Assembly (NCBI RefSeq): GCF_002078875.1
Contig: NC_034421.1
Location: 6,133,935-6,197,934 of the forward strand
Reading direction: 5' to 3'
DNA from: Numida meleagris
Taxonomy: Eukaryota > Chordata > Aves > Galliformes > Numididae
DNA: 64,000 nt
The notes beneath the pieces were generated by a model. That model was not told the origin of the DNA and made no database searches. It was given only the letters and a program-made list of their open reading frames with translations. This document shows, piece after piece, positions 49,901 to 61,079 of the stretch. A program made the position numbers and the translations under genes. Within the stretch, counting starts at the first letter, position 1, and every line of letters begins with the position of its first letter.

Positions 49901-50913
49901 AGCAGAATCATTTCTGTATTGCTCATCTGGGTGCCAATCAAGGCTTAAATTGAGATGTCAAGATGTGATTATGGCAGACCTTTTAATTGGGCTGCAGTTT
50001 TATCAGCCGTCTGCAATCTCTCCTGCTTCCCACGTGAGCACGTTACACAGGTGAGTGCTAATGGCCAGTGTACAGGAGTCGTCCCTAATTATTTTAGCAG
50101 TAGGAGCTGACTTTATGGCGTCCCGAGGTGCAGCCCGGGAGCGAGCAGCTGCGCGAGCGCGGTGCCCCGCTCAGTAGCAGGGTTTGTATTTTAGTAGTGA
50201 AGCAAAGCAGGTTTAAATGAGCACTGACATGACTTTGACATTTTTATATTGTGGGTTATTTTATGAACTTATCCAGTGAATGCGGCGATGCACTCTACAA
50301 ACGGGGACCCTGATGCTGAAGGACTGGGGTGTTACTCCTTCCCTTGTCAGCATGCCCTACATCAAGCAGGACACGGCTCCCGCACCAAGCGGCATGGTTA
50401 GCCTCCGAACGTGTTTCACGAGGCTGATGAATGCTTCTTTCTGCACTGCTTTAAAATCTCCTTTTCTGTCAACTCCCAGGGCGGCCAGAAAACAGATGCG
50501 CTCAGAGCCCTGCTAATAAGCGGTGGAGCAAAGGGAGCAGCCATTCACTGGGGCACAGGGACATGGGGGAGTGTGTGTACCCACAGGTGTCCCAGCAGAA
50601 ATACTTCATAGGTGCTTTCAGGAAAGAAATGGTATTGGTGTTTTAATATTATTATTATTCTTTCAGTTTGATCATAGAGAGGGGTGTGGAGCACAGTGTG
50701 ATACTGGATCGTGCACAGGGTGGTGATGTGCGAAGGCTTTCCTGTCCCATGCATCATCCCTAAATAGCATTCCAAGGAGCCGAGGGGTTCCAGCATTGGC
50801 GTCACTGCTGGTGGTGGCAGGGAAGCTACATAAATGCGGTCCCAGTCCATCACCCATGGCACTGGCATGGGTGCCCAGCCCCTCCTACCACCCTGTGCTT
50901 TGTTTCCCTGCAG

Positions 50914-51088
50914 GTGGATCCGAGGGGAACATTTCAAGTACAAATTCAGCCGGCCTGGAGGAACGCACGCTGCAGAGGGCAAGTGGTGGATTCGGAAGAG
51001 GATCGGCCCCTACTTCCCCCCTGTCAACCTCCAGGGCCTGAGGAAGTTTTATGAAGACAGGAATTGGCCGTACCCAGTGCGGGACTGA
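50914..51088 (+). CDS. LMF1: LMF1 terminal coding exon with stop codon
   Basis: The acceptor is TTTCCCTGCAG. The first base completes the split Arg codon, and the exon is open to TGA at 51086-51088 (58 further residues). It encodes WIRGEHFKYKFSRPGG, then THAAEGKWWIRKRIGPYFPP, then VNLQGLRKFYEDRNWPYPVRD. The motifs YKFSRPGG, AEGKWWxRKRIGxYFPP and a C-terminal (D)RxWP are typical of LMF1. The five exons in this window total 801 bases (267 codons with stop), exactly in frame, and the last residue falls at about 567, the recalled human length. There is no frameshift or premature stop, so the gene looks intact and functional over this part. Confidence 0.97.
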
Positions 51089-51776
51089 TGGAGGGGAGTG
51101 AGACAGGTCCAGAGTGACCAGCTGGGAGAGCTGTCAGCTCCCTTATAAATCACACTTCTTCCCTATCTCAGTTTTTTTTTTTTTTAACATATCCTTGTTT
51201 ACACATATTTTACAGGAGGTTTCCAGCCAACCTGTCCACCTGCTGCCGTGGTCTGGTTTTTCTCATCTTTCTCTTCCTTTCTGTTTGTCTTTCTCCTCAT
51301 GGCCTTGCCTGATGATTGATTTCTTTTGTCAGGCTGCTCCATTAGAAAATCATCAGCTCTAGAGTCAGGAAAAAGGTGAACAAATACTAAGTCAAGTTAA
51401 TATGTCCAATTTGGCACATTTCAGATATGCAACAAGCATTTGTGAAGTGGATTTTAATAGTTCTGCTGATGCTGGAATTTCACTTTATTGCCAGACAGAC
51501 CCAAAATGGACAAAAATTATCAAATGTATTTAGGGGGAAAGGTTAGCTAAAAGTAAAGCCTCCCTCCCCTTTCTCAGTGCTGTCTACTTTACAAAAAGCT
51601 CTCAGGGCCACACTCAAGACTCACACAGATGTAAATCTGTGCATTTTAAGACACTTCTAACACTGAGGGGGATTTTGGTGTGAATGTAGACAGTGATGCA
51701 GCCGGAGGAGCAGTTCCCTTCGCAGTGCATCTCGCTCAGAGGAGACACTGGGCTGGCACAGGGCGCTGCTCCACCA

Positions 51777-51867
51777 TCGCATCCCACCTTGTCCTAACTT
51801 ATCCCTGTCCCATCCTAAACCATGCTCATTCCCATCCCATCTCAAACCATCCCATCCCAATCCCCAC
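51777..51867. repeat. degenerate CCCATC-type repeat in the LMF1 3'UTR
   Basis: Irregular repeats of ATCCCA, CATCCTAAACCATG, CCCATCCCATC and AACCATCCCATCCCAATCC occur here. On the other strand this is a GGGATGGGATGG-like motif. Confidence 0.65.
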
Positions 51868-51917
51868 ACGTGCTGTCAGCACAGAGCTCACCCCAACCTC
51901 AGCCAATTCACTGAGCC

Positions 51918-51923
51918 ATTAAA
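51918..51923 (+). terminator. LMF1: candidate polyadenylation signal ATTAAA
   Basis: ATTAAA is the commonest variant of AATAAA. It lies about 830 bases after the LMF1 stop and is followed by TGTTTTCTTCC and CTGTCTTTG, a T/GT-rich context that fits a downstream element. No better signal was noticed between the stop and this site. Confidence 0.4.
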
Positions 51924-52436
51924 GCTGTTTTCTTCCAAATATTCCTGTCTTTGCCACCTTCAGCATCACCCTGGGAAGGGCCTGCTCAGCACTCCCTAAT
52001 CGCAGGTTAGTGATCTGCATCTGGAGCTGCAGATCCTGGAGCACAGAGGGAACTGTCCCTGGGTTGGGGGAACCCTGTGTGGGACAGGTGGGGTGATCCT
52101 GCATTTCTGTCGTTCTTTACTCCTGAGCCTGCCCTCCTCCTGGTTTGAGTTTAATGTCACCCCAAATGGTCATACCATGCGGGTGCAGCTCGGTGAGCCC
52201 ACACCAGGAACGTGGGGGGAAGATGGGAACAAGCAGAGCACGGACAGCTTCTGGAAGCAGTGGGTTGTGGCAATAATTGCTTTCTTGTTAGCACATTTTG
52301 CTGCAGACATTTCTTCTTGAAGGGAAAAAAAAAGTTCAAAGCGATGTGCGTAACGCATAAAAACCTCTAGCCTCGGGATTGCCTGCAGAAAAACCACAGG
52401 TCTGCTGAGAAACCCGAAATAGCTCCATGCTGTGTG

Positions 52437-52880
52437 GGCTCCGTGAGTCAGCGGCTCTGCCCCGGGACAAGCGCGGCCCTATGCGGCCCCCAGCCCGCAG
52501 CGCCCGGCTGGGCCCAGGCTGGCTGTGAGACAGGGCCCGCTTTTAGGAGGCAGCTGGAGTCGCCGAGTCTGCCGCCAGCTCCGCCGCGCTCAAACGGGTT
52601 TTGTTTGAGTAGGCCCCGGCCTGGCAGCGCGGCCGCGCTGGGCTGCTTTTCCTGTTTGCTTAGCCCAGGGCTTCATAACAGGCTCTTTCTCTCAGTCTGG
52701 GCGCTGGCGGAGCTCGGGGCCCGTCCGTGTTGTGCTCGGGGAGCAGCCTGCGGCCTGCGCGGCCTTCATGCCCGGAGCTGCGCGGCCTGTGCCTGCAGGT
52801 CAGGGCTGTGGCCTCGGCCCCCCCGGGGGATGCCAGCACACAAAGAGGCTTTCAGCCACCCGGTTCGGGTCAGCACAAGC
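52437..52880. promoter_or_regulatory. CpG-rich block, possible CpG island or promoter
   Basis: Compared with its surroundings, this block is dense in GC and in CpG (many GCGCGG, GCGGCC and CCGCGC strings), as expected for a CpG island. It begins with TGAGTCAGC (52444-52452), an AP-1 site extended by the GC of a Maf recognition half-site. It lies about 1.35 kb after the LMF1 stop. It could be the promoter of an unannotated transcript or a regulatory element. No first exon of a known gene is visible. The 187-codon frame across it starts at GTG and is probably a by-product of high GC. Confidence 0.4.
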
Positions 52881-55800
52881 CACGGGCAAAGGGATGAGCA
52901 TGGCTCTGAAGTAGGTCGGTGCTCATATGGCCAACATGAAGGCCACGTGGGGATGGATGGCAGCTTTGTCCCTGCGCTGTCTCCTGAGCTCATCTGATCC
53001 AGACCGATCTGTTCCCTCCTGGCACAAGAAGCTCAGCATTGTGACCAAGTCCAGTTTGGAAGGAAAAGCATCGGAAAGGAAACCTGCAGGTAAACCTGTC
53101 CCACACGCCAGCACTGGGCATGGGGGTGACTGTACAGGTTGTGGCTGCAGGCTCGCGGCATCACGCATTTCTACCCACTTTTGGACCATGTGTACTGAAC
53201 GGGCACCACCCAGCATGTATGTCTGGAAAAGGTTTAAAGAAAGCAACACAGGGAGCCTCACTCATCTTTACTTATTTCCTAAAAGTGTTAAAAATTGAAG
53301 CAGCTGTAGGATTGTCCCATGGTGTGTGCCCAGATGAGCCTTGCTGAGCCCCAGCAGCAACAGGGACTTCAGTGGTGAGGCTGTGAGGACACCTCATGCT
53401 CCCACCTCGCTGTGTCACCAAGGGGAGTGCAGCACTGCAGCAGGTCCCACCCCACCCAGCGGTCGCTTGCAGCTGGCGCTGATCAGGGCTATGACTGCGG
53501 AGGTGTGCGTCCATTGCTCAGTGCTTGGAGCAATGTATAGCACTTTCCACGCTGTAAATAATGTTTATGACTCAATTGTGTTTTCCTAAATATTTGCCAC
53601 AGTTCAAATCCGATATTCCTCTGCAAACAATAGGGAGAATATTTTGTTCCAAAAGCAGAAAAATGGGTGAGTGCTGAGATGCTGTGTGTCACTCTCAGCA
53701 TCCCCCCTCCTGGTGCAGCCATGGGGCTGGGGGCAGTGACGGGCACTGCATTGGCTGAGGTCAAGGTGATGGAGGATGTTTTGCATCCATCAGTGTCTGT
53801 TGTAGTTAATGGACCCTGAAAAGCACTGAGCTTTTTGGCTGGGAGCTGCCAGCACAGCAGAACCTTATGCGGACATCCCTGTGTCCTGTGCAAGCACAGG
53901 AGCTGCCTGCGCTACCTCCCTGCCAGATGTTATTCAAAGCATTTCAACTTTTGTTTTCCTAGCTCTCACACGGCTTAAATGCAGCACTGGGTCTGGATGC
54001 TCAGGGAATGGCTGGAGCCTGTCCCACTGTGGGGGTCTTAGGCAGCCCATGGCCGCTGGGTTCATGGCAGTGTTTTGGGGAGGTGAGGACATCTGGAGCC
54101 CACGGTGGCTGCACTGGCATCAGGCCTGATCCATGCCCAGCTATGTCACGCTAGGGCTTGGGCACTGTGCCTGTCTCTGACCATTGGGGATCCCTTGGCA
54201 TGGCTGCAGCCACTGTCACTCCTTCCTCATTCATTCCATGCAAAGCCTCCTGATTTAACTTTCTTCTAAAAGCCTCTCAGTGTCCCAGCCCTGCCGGCTG
54301 CTTCCCCTCCACGCTGGCTCTAATGTGAACAAGCTGCACGAGCAGGGTCGGTCCATCCCCATGAGTGACAGTGCGAGGGTGCGGGGATGCAGCAGCCCTG
54401 CACTGCGGCCGCTCTCCGGCAGCACGCAGGGTGCCCCCCGCCCTGCTTTAATTAATTTCTTTTGGTTTCCAACCTCTGGGTCAGGGATAATGGATCCCAG
54501 ACCATCATTTACATTCCTGTTTGCTGTGCATTGTGCTGTTTAAAGATTTTTTTTCTTTTTTTGTTTAAATCTAAAATTCTCGCTCCATGCCGGAGCGCTG
54601 GGTGGAAGATAATATACATTCAAAGGCAGCGAGGAAGGTGCATGCAGGGGATTAAATTAGAAACGTTTCTCTTGGACGAAACTTTTTAAAAGAAAAGGAG
54701 CAATTATTTTGAGGGGGTTAGGAAATCGGAACCACATTGTGTTATCTGTTGACTGGAAGTTTTCTTGGAGAGGTTTTTCCTTTCCCTGAGCTATGCACTG
54801 GACGTAAAGCATTGTGGCATTCCCACATCAGCACACCGTAAATTCATCTGAGAGCTAGCTCTGAGCCTGCTGCTGCCAGGTCCTTTGGGTGCTGCTGGAG
54901 ATGGGCAGGGAACCACCACCTCGTGGCCCCAGGATTAGGGTCTGGACAATAAAACATGGCAGCTCCCCCCACAGCTCTGTCCAATTTGCTGTGCTCTCCC
55001 GGCCCATCCCCTGATCTGGAGTTACATCTAATCCTACTTCTCCTTCCTCTTTATTCTCGAGGTCCCAGCAGAGCCGCTGGTGATGAAGTTGCAGCTGCTG
55101 CATGCCTGTTCCATCCTGGCATGTTTGGGCTCCCACCACCCCAGCGGACAAATCATTCCTAGTGTAATTTGGGAAAACCCAGCAGTGGGGCTTTCAGCAT
55201 GAGCCGAAAGTGTCCAAGAGGAGAGGGACGTGGGAGGCTGGGTCAGGCTGTTCAGGGTCCCCAAAGGGAAAGAGCTCTTTGGTTGTGTTATTGCCATGTG
55301 AGGCTTTGGCTCAGGCTCCATTGAATATAAAGCTGCAAGAGCCCTCATGGTGTTAGAGATCCTCTCCTGTCTCCAGGCCCTCCAGGAGTGCTGTTTTCTG
55401 GAGGTGAGATGAAAACCTGTGCTGTGTGTTAACATGCAGTGCTCGCCCTCCCACAGGAATTTCAGACAGCTGGAAAGTCTTTAATGATTGATTTATAGTT
55501 TGAAGTTCTGTCTCCAAACATAGGAAAGGTCACTTTGGAGGACAGCTGATCTTTCTGCCAGGATTAGCAGCACAAGGTAATGCTGAACACCAGCACTTTG
55601 CGCAGGGGCAGCCCCGTGCTACCTGCACTGACAGCTCCGTGCTCCAAACAGAGCTCTTATTCCTCCATCATTTATAACCTGTGTTTATTTGTGTTAAAGC
55701 AGCCAAGCTACAGTCTGTGAGATCCCACAGAAAATCAGTGTATCGGCGCGCCTCCCCTGCTCCGAGCTGCCTTTAGAAGCTGGCTTTGCTTTAACACATA

Positions 55801-58077
55801 TTAAAGGAAAGAGTTTTTTTCCTTCCCAGTAGATTAAGTTTGGCTAAACAATTCAGTGTGAACTGCTGGGCATGAGGCAGAAACCTGTAGGCTAAATTAC
55901 CCAGCTGCTATAAGTTTAGAGCAGCATGGGATGAATTTCAGAATCGTATATTAGTTTTCATTTAATCTGATTATTCTGGGTCTGGAGTTCCTGGAGGGTC
56001 TTCAGGTTATTGTCAGTCAAAAGAATCTTTAAAAGCTTCCATTTGCACTAAACTTTTCCCATTAGAAATCTATTTTCATTATGGATCAATTTTTATTTTA
56101 ATGAAAAAATTATTTCTCCACCTCCCCTAACCCCCTTATTTTTCCAGATGAGATTAAAAAACGAAGCAGGGAGGGTTGCTTTGTGCCTTCTGTCAGTCAG
56201 GGGCTCAGAGGGTTGTGGGGACTTGCCACTCAAAATGCCACAATTTTAGGAAAAAAGCAACGCGGAGGCTTCTAGAAGTAACCCCCAAACCCACACAGTT
56301 TGTGCAGGATTTTGTATTGGTTGAGCCAGCCTGAACCCCCAGGACTCCCTGTGCCCTCGTGCTGCTCCGCTTGGCAATCCCAGCACGGAGGCATGTGGGG
56401 ACTGTGCGGGGACACCCAGCTGTCTCCGTGTCCCTGTGCCTCACGTGTCACTGCTGAGAACTCTCCGCGTAGTCAGGTTTTTGCAGGGGGGCAACGGGGA
56501 GGAGGGAGCTGGCTGCAGAGCCGCATGTTTTGCCCAGCACTGGGGTTTCTGCCCGTCCTGGGGCTCTGCCCTGCGGGGGGGACCTAGCAGGGGACAGCCC
56601 TGGGCATGTGGCAGTGGTGCTGCCGGAGCCAGACTATGCTCCAGCAGTGCCTCAGTTTCCCTTTACGCCCAGTGGCAGAGCTTGTGCTCTCCGCAGCAAT
56701 ACTGCAGACAGACATCTGGTTTTGTAGGGGAGATTTCGGGGCTGTTTTCATAGCAGCAAAGCACTCAACCAGCAGCCTCCAACTCCCCCATCCTCTGCAG
56801 CCTCCGGTTTCCTCCCCGCAGAGCAGCCGTCGGGACGTGCGCTCATGCCCACAGTGGATGTGCAGCAGCTGTGGGATGCAGTGCTGCCCCACACACCGCT
56901 CCCCCCCATTTCCTCCGCGGTAGCTGCTCGGGATAAGCTTGCATGTCGCTGAGCTTTTCCGCGTGTGTTAACTGTTGCTGAGACAATTACGTTAAAATCA
57001 CACCACCTGCAAGCGGTTAGTTAGAATAATAAATAAGTGATAGATTATCAAATAAAGCGTTCGCTTCGGATGAGGTCATCCCAGCACCATGTCGCGGGTC
57101 TCGGCGGGTTTGCAGGCTGCTTTCCTGCCGCCAATCGGCCAAATCGCTCTTGTATCAGTCAATAAAAGCGTTGTAGAGATTAAAGAATCAATTAGGCATT
57201 AGCCGAAGGGGCAAAAGCATAACCCAAACATGCTGATAAAATCCAGTAGGTGATTATGGGAATGGTTCCTATTTCATTTTACTTTAGAAGGAAATAATTG
57301 CTCGTTACAGAGCACGGAGCAGCCGGGCCGGGTGCTTTTCCAGCTTTACGGGGAAGCAGGAGGAAGCCCTGGTGCTGGGCTGACGGACGCAGAGGCACGC
57401 CACGCTTTAGGGCTGAATGTGCACGTTTTGATGCTTGCTTTGAGGAGAGCCATTTTATCCCTGAAAGAGGATGGGGGAGCTCAGTCTGTCATTTGGTGCA
57501 GCCTGGGGAGCTCAGTGCCACAGCCAGGCATTGCCCGCTCAAGGCAAAGGGCCCAGGCGTGTGTTTGCAGATGGATTTCAGGAGCCCATGCACACTGGCT
57601 GCTGCCAATAGCTGCACCCTGCAATGGATGGGAGCAAACAGATCCATATGCACTATGCCTGGCCAATGTCTGCTCTTCGTACATGCACAAACTTTGATAA
57701 CCAAGTAAAATCCAATCAGCTGAAAAAGCATTTAGGGATGCATATGCTTAACTCCTTCCCAGTATTTCTGGTGACAGTACATCTGGGCTGCCAGCTCGCA
57801 GCGGGGCTGTGCAACGTCACGTTTTGCTAACTCATGCTAACATTTATTAAGTGCTAGTCTGCTGCAAAGCCTTCCCTCGTTTCAGGTCTCTGCATGCTGG
57901 CCAAACACAGGGAGGGAAGAGAAGGTACAGGCTCAGCCACCTCGCTTCCCCAGCACAGGTGAGCACGGGGACAGCTGGAGGCGGCTGTTCTGAAGTCATG
58001 GGTAGGGGCTAAGTGGGAACGTGGGGTCTCCATGCAGCAGCTTATTGACCCGGTTTTGCTGCCGATAGGGGATGTTC

Positions 58078-58292
58078 ACATTGGATAGTAGGCAAAATTC
58101 CATCTCTGAAAGAGCAGTCGGGCACTGGCACTGCTGCCCATGGAGGTGGTGGGGTCACTGTCCCTGGAGGTGCTCAAGAGCCATGGAGATGTGGCACTCA
58201 GGGACGTGGTCAGTGGGCATGGTGGGATGGGGTGGGCTTGGGCTTGAGGATCTCGGAGGTTTTTTCCAACCTGAATGATTCTGTGATTCTAT
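58078..58292 (+). mobile_element. CR1 LINE fragment with intact 3' tail
   Basis: It contains GCATGGTGGGATGGGGTGGG, GAGGTTTTTTCCAACCTGAA and the tail TGATTCTGTGATTCTATG. Upstream, CATGGAGGTGGTGGGGTCAC and TGTCCCTGGAGGTGCTCAAG are typical CR1. It carries a G-rich stretch at 58215-58242. Confidence 0.92.
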
Positions 58293-60510
58293 GAAAGATG
58301 CAAAACCCTTACATGTAAGATAACAATAATCACAACAATTATTAATAATACTAACAATTATTATAGTGCTGAAGTACTAAAGGAGATGGATAGGCTTTGG
58401 AAACAAAAGGCAAATTAGTAAGCATTCTCATCCCTTGCAAAAAGTTGCTGTAAAAGACAGATGATTTTGCAAAGCACTAAATAAATTCTGAGGTGGCGAA
58501 GTGAGTTTAAATGACTTCAGTCTGAGATGATTTTGTGAGGTGCAGCCCATCACACCCTTGGCTCTCTGCTGCAGGCTCCCAGTGCTGCCTGGGTGCAGAT
58601 TTTCTGCCCTGGATGCACACAGCGGGGACTCCTGGTTTGGATGGAAGGGCCAAATGCTGCTGGGCAGCCTGGCAGGTGGGGGCAGCTCAATGTCCCATTG
58701 ACCATGGGAAACTGGGAGTTGCTCCCAGTTTAGCTTAGTAATTGTGCAAGTTCTGTGGTTTACTTTTCAGGCAGGAGTTTCTCCAAAAAATAGCTCGTTG
58801 TAAGGGCATTTTCTGCAGCCTTCCAACACAGACCTGCTTATAGGCAGTGCAAGTTTGCTTCTTGACTTGGAACCAGAGGCTGAGAACCAGCACCGAAAAA
58901 GCCAGAACTGAAACCAGGAGGACGAGAAGCTTTTGCTTTCTGTAAGTAGCATCTCCCCATCTCCGTGAAGCTCTTTGGGAACGTGCACCGTGTGTGCAGC
59001 CCTCACCACGCAGACCCACGGTGCCCTCGCTCCTGGAGACCCCCCAGCATCCCTCCCTGCCCGCTCCCCTGCTCTCATTCATTGCGTGTTCTGTCCCTTT
59101 GTGGCATGGCGCGGCGGCCCCAGCGTGCAGCTGTGCTCTCGGCACGGAGCGGCCATCTGCAGTGCCCGCCCTGGAAAGCAGCCCCGCAGCTGCGCTCGCC
59201 TGGTACCACTGGTACCCGGACGAGGTCATTCATCACTGGGCGAGGAAGCTTGGCAGGGAAGAGGAGGACAGCAACCGCAGGAGGCAAATATTAAAACGCT
59301 CTGCGGACTGTGGTTATTGTATCTACTGCCTGAGTTTGTTTCCCTTTGCTGCTATCAATCGGTGACACAGCTCCCCACTGGTGCAGGATGCGTTCTTGTG
59401 CACTGATGGGATAGAGCAGCCCCAGGGACCCCACTGAGGACCCCACGAAGGCCGGGGCCAGCACTTCCTCAGGGGTGGGAGCAGGCAGTGGGGCAGGTGT
59501 CTCTTCCCTGTGCAGTGTGGGAAGTGTAGAAATGGGGAATGAAGGGCTCAGTCCCGAAGGCCACACTGTGCTGGGCTGGGATGGGGCAGGGTGCCATGGT
59601 GCAGTCACTGTGCCCCTTTCTTAGCGCCTTGCCCCACTGCTACAGCAAACTCCAGGAGGGAGCAAAACGTGCGTCCTGAGCCCCGCAGGCTCACAGTACC
59701 CTGGCCTGCTCTGGGCCAGGCTCTGGGCTGGAAGTGCTGCAAGGCACTGAGCCCTGTGATCCCTACGTGGGCACCCATTAGCAGCACAGGAGGGAGGGCA
59801 CGGCGGTGAGTGCAGCACTGCGCTGGAGCTCATGTCCCCAACCCGGTCCTCCTCCCCACTCGGTGTGCCAGGGGGAGCCAGTGCAATGTCCACTGCAAGC
59901 ACTGGTGTTGCTTTTGCACTTTAGATCCCCAGCTCATTGGAGAAGTGTGAGCATCGCGAGGTGCATGAGTGGTGTGCGAACCCAGAACAGAGCCCGACGT
60001 GCTGCAGTGGACACGGGGTGGCACCACCGGACCCCACGGTGGATATCAGCAGGAGGAGGTGAGTGCACGGGGACAGGGGACAGAGAGCAGCCAAGCCCTG
60101 CTCCAACCCAGCGGGCTGTCTCCGTGGGATGCCCTGCCTTTCCTGTTTACTTGTTATTTTGGAAATAGAACAATAAATAATTTATCGCCAATCGGTTGGC
60201 ACGCATCCGACGTGTCAGTTCAGTTGATTTTAACTGGCCAAGTGTCAGGGCAAAAGGCCAGGAACGCCGTGCTAGGGAACAGTCAACAGCACAATTATAA
60301 GATTAACACCTTGTTTGGTGGTCAGATACTGTCGAGTGGTAAAAGATTGCTCCGGTTCGTCTCTATAGAGCATCGCTCACAAATTACCTTATTAAGCACG
60401 CGGTCGGCTCCCTGCACCTGTGTCCTCAGATATTCCCATTCATGGTGGAGAGGAGGCCAGCACTGCCGGGGCCGCTGGGGGCTGCGCAGCTGCGGCTGCA
60501 TTATTCGCTC

Positions 60511-60528
60511 TTTGCATATTTGCATATC
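60511..60528. promoter_or_regulatory. tandem octamer/POU-type sites in a candidate enhancer
   Basis: TTTGCATATTTGCATATC holds two overlapping TTTGCATA units. The second includes the exact octamer ATTTGCAT (60518-60525). It sits in an unusually motif-rich single-copy stretch (about 60160-60560) with several TAAT and TTAAT motifs nearby. Confidence 0.35.
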
Positions 60529-60601
60529 AATGAGCCCCTGATTAATATTTAAAGAGCCAGCTGTCCGAGCCACCTAGGAAAGAAAAAAAGCTCTGTTCGC
60601 C

Positions 60602-60641
60602 TTTTTTTTTTTTTTTAAACTATTTATTTATTTATTTATTT
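60602..60641. repeat. poly-T followed by (TATT)5 microsatellite
   Basis: T15 at 60602-60616 is followed after AAAC by five TATT units (60621-60641). It lies about 75 bases before the assembly gap. Confidence 0.9.
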
Positions 60642-60714
60642 GGGGATAACACTCACAGCCGTTTATCAAGTATGCCTCATTTTTAACCCCACTATTCTTT
60701 TATTAAATAAAAAA

Positions 60715-60800
60715 NNNNNNNNNNNNNNNNNNNNNNNNNNNNNNNNNNNNNNNNNNNNNNNNNNNNNNNNNNNNNNNNNNNNNNNNNNNNNNNNNNNNNN
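60715..60800. other. assembly gap (86 N)
   Basis: This is a run of undetermined bases. The left flank is AT-rich (TATTAAATAAAAAA) and the right flank is GC- and CpG-rich. The true length may differ from 86. Translated frames crossing it are meaningless. Confidence 0.99.
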
Positions 60801-61079
60801 AGTTGTGCCGCTCTCAATGCGCCTCAGTCCCTTTGTGCCGCGGGCGCAGCTGCACGGCACAGGTTTGCGGGTGCCCATGGGAACCACGGCTGGGGACAGC
60901 CCCGCAGCGGGGACTCAGCAGATCGGGGGCTGCATCGCTGCTGTGGATGCATTTTCTTACCCAGATTCCCCTCACTGCTGTGGTAAAGCCATCGCTGGTG
61001 TCATTGTGCCCCAGGACTCCTCGCCCGCGGGCAGCTGAATTGCTGCCAGATCTGGTTCGCGTGGTTCGGGATGAGAAGC

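Larger units (their letters stand above)
41903..50913 (+). other. LMF1: LMF1 intron, 9.0 kb
   Basis: The intron runs from GTAAGG at 41903 to TTTCCCTGCAG ending at 50913. It contains CR1 fragments at 42003-42150 (+), 44740-45042 (+) and 46844-46965 (-), and a T21 run at 44460-44480. A long AT-rich single-copy stretch (about 45420-45890) looks like possible conserved noncoding DNA. Open frames here, such as 48716-49228 with 170 codons, show no recognisable domain. Confidence 0.85.
51089..51940 (+). other. LMF1: probable LMF1 3'UTR
   Basis: This is sequence after the LMF1 stop with no further coding match. It contains a T14 run (51172-51185) and a degenerate CCCATC-rich stretch (51777-51867). 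No AATAAA was seen. The best poly(A) signal is ATTAAA at 51918-51923, followed by T-rich sequence, suggesting cleavage near 51940. The 3' limit is inferred. Transcript ends elsewhere are possible. Confidence 0.45.

Noticed and set aside
52434..52997. 187-codon frame across the CpG-rich block
   Set aside because: It starts at GTG. High GC removes stops; there is no recognisable domain or signal.
60640..61038. 132-codon frame across the N run
   Set aside because: It depends on undetermined bases.
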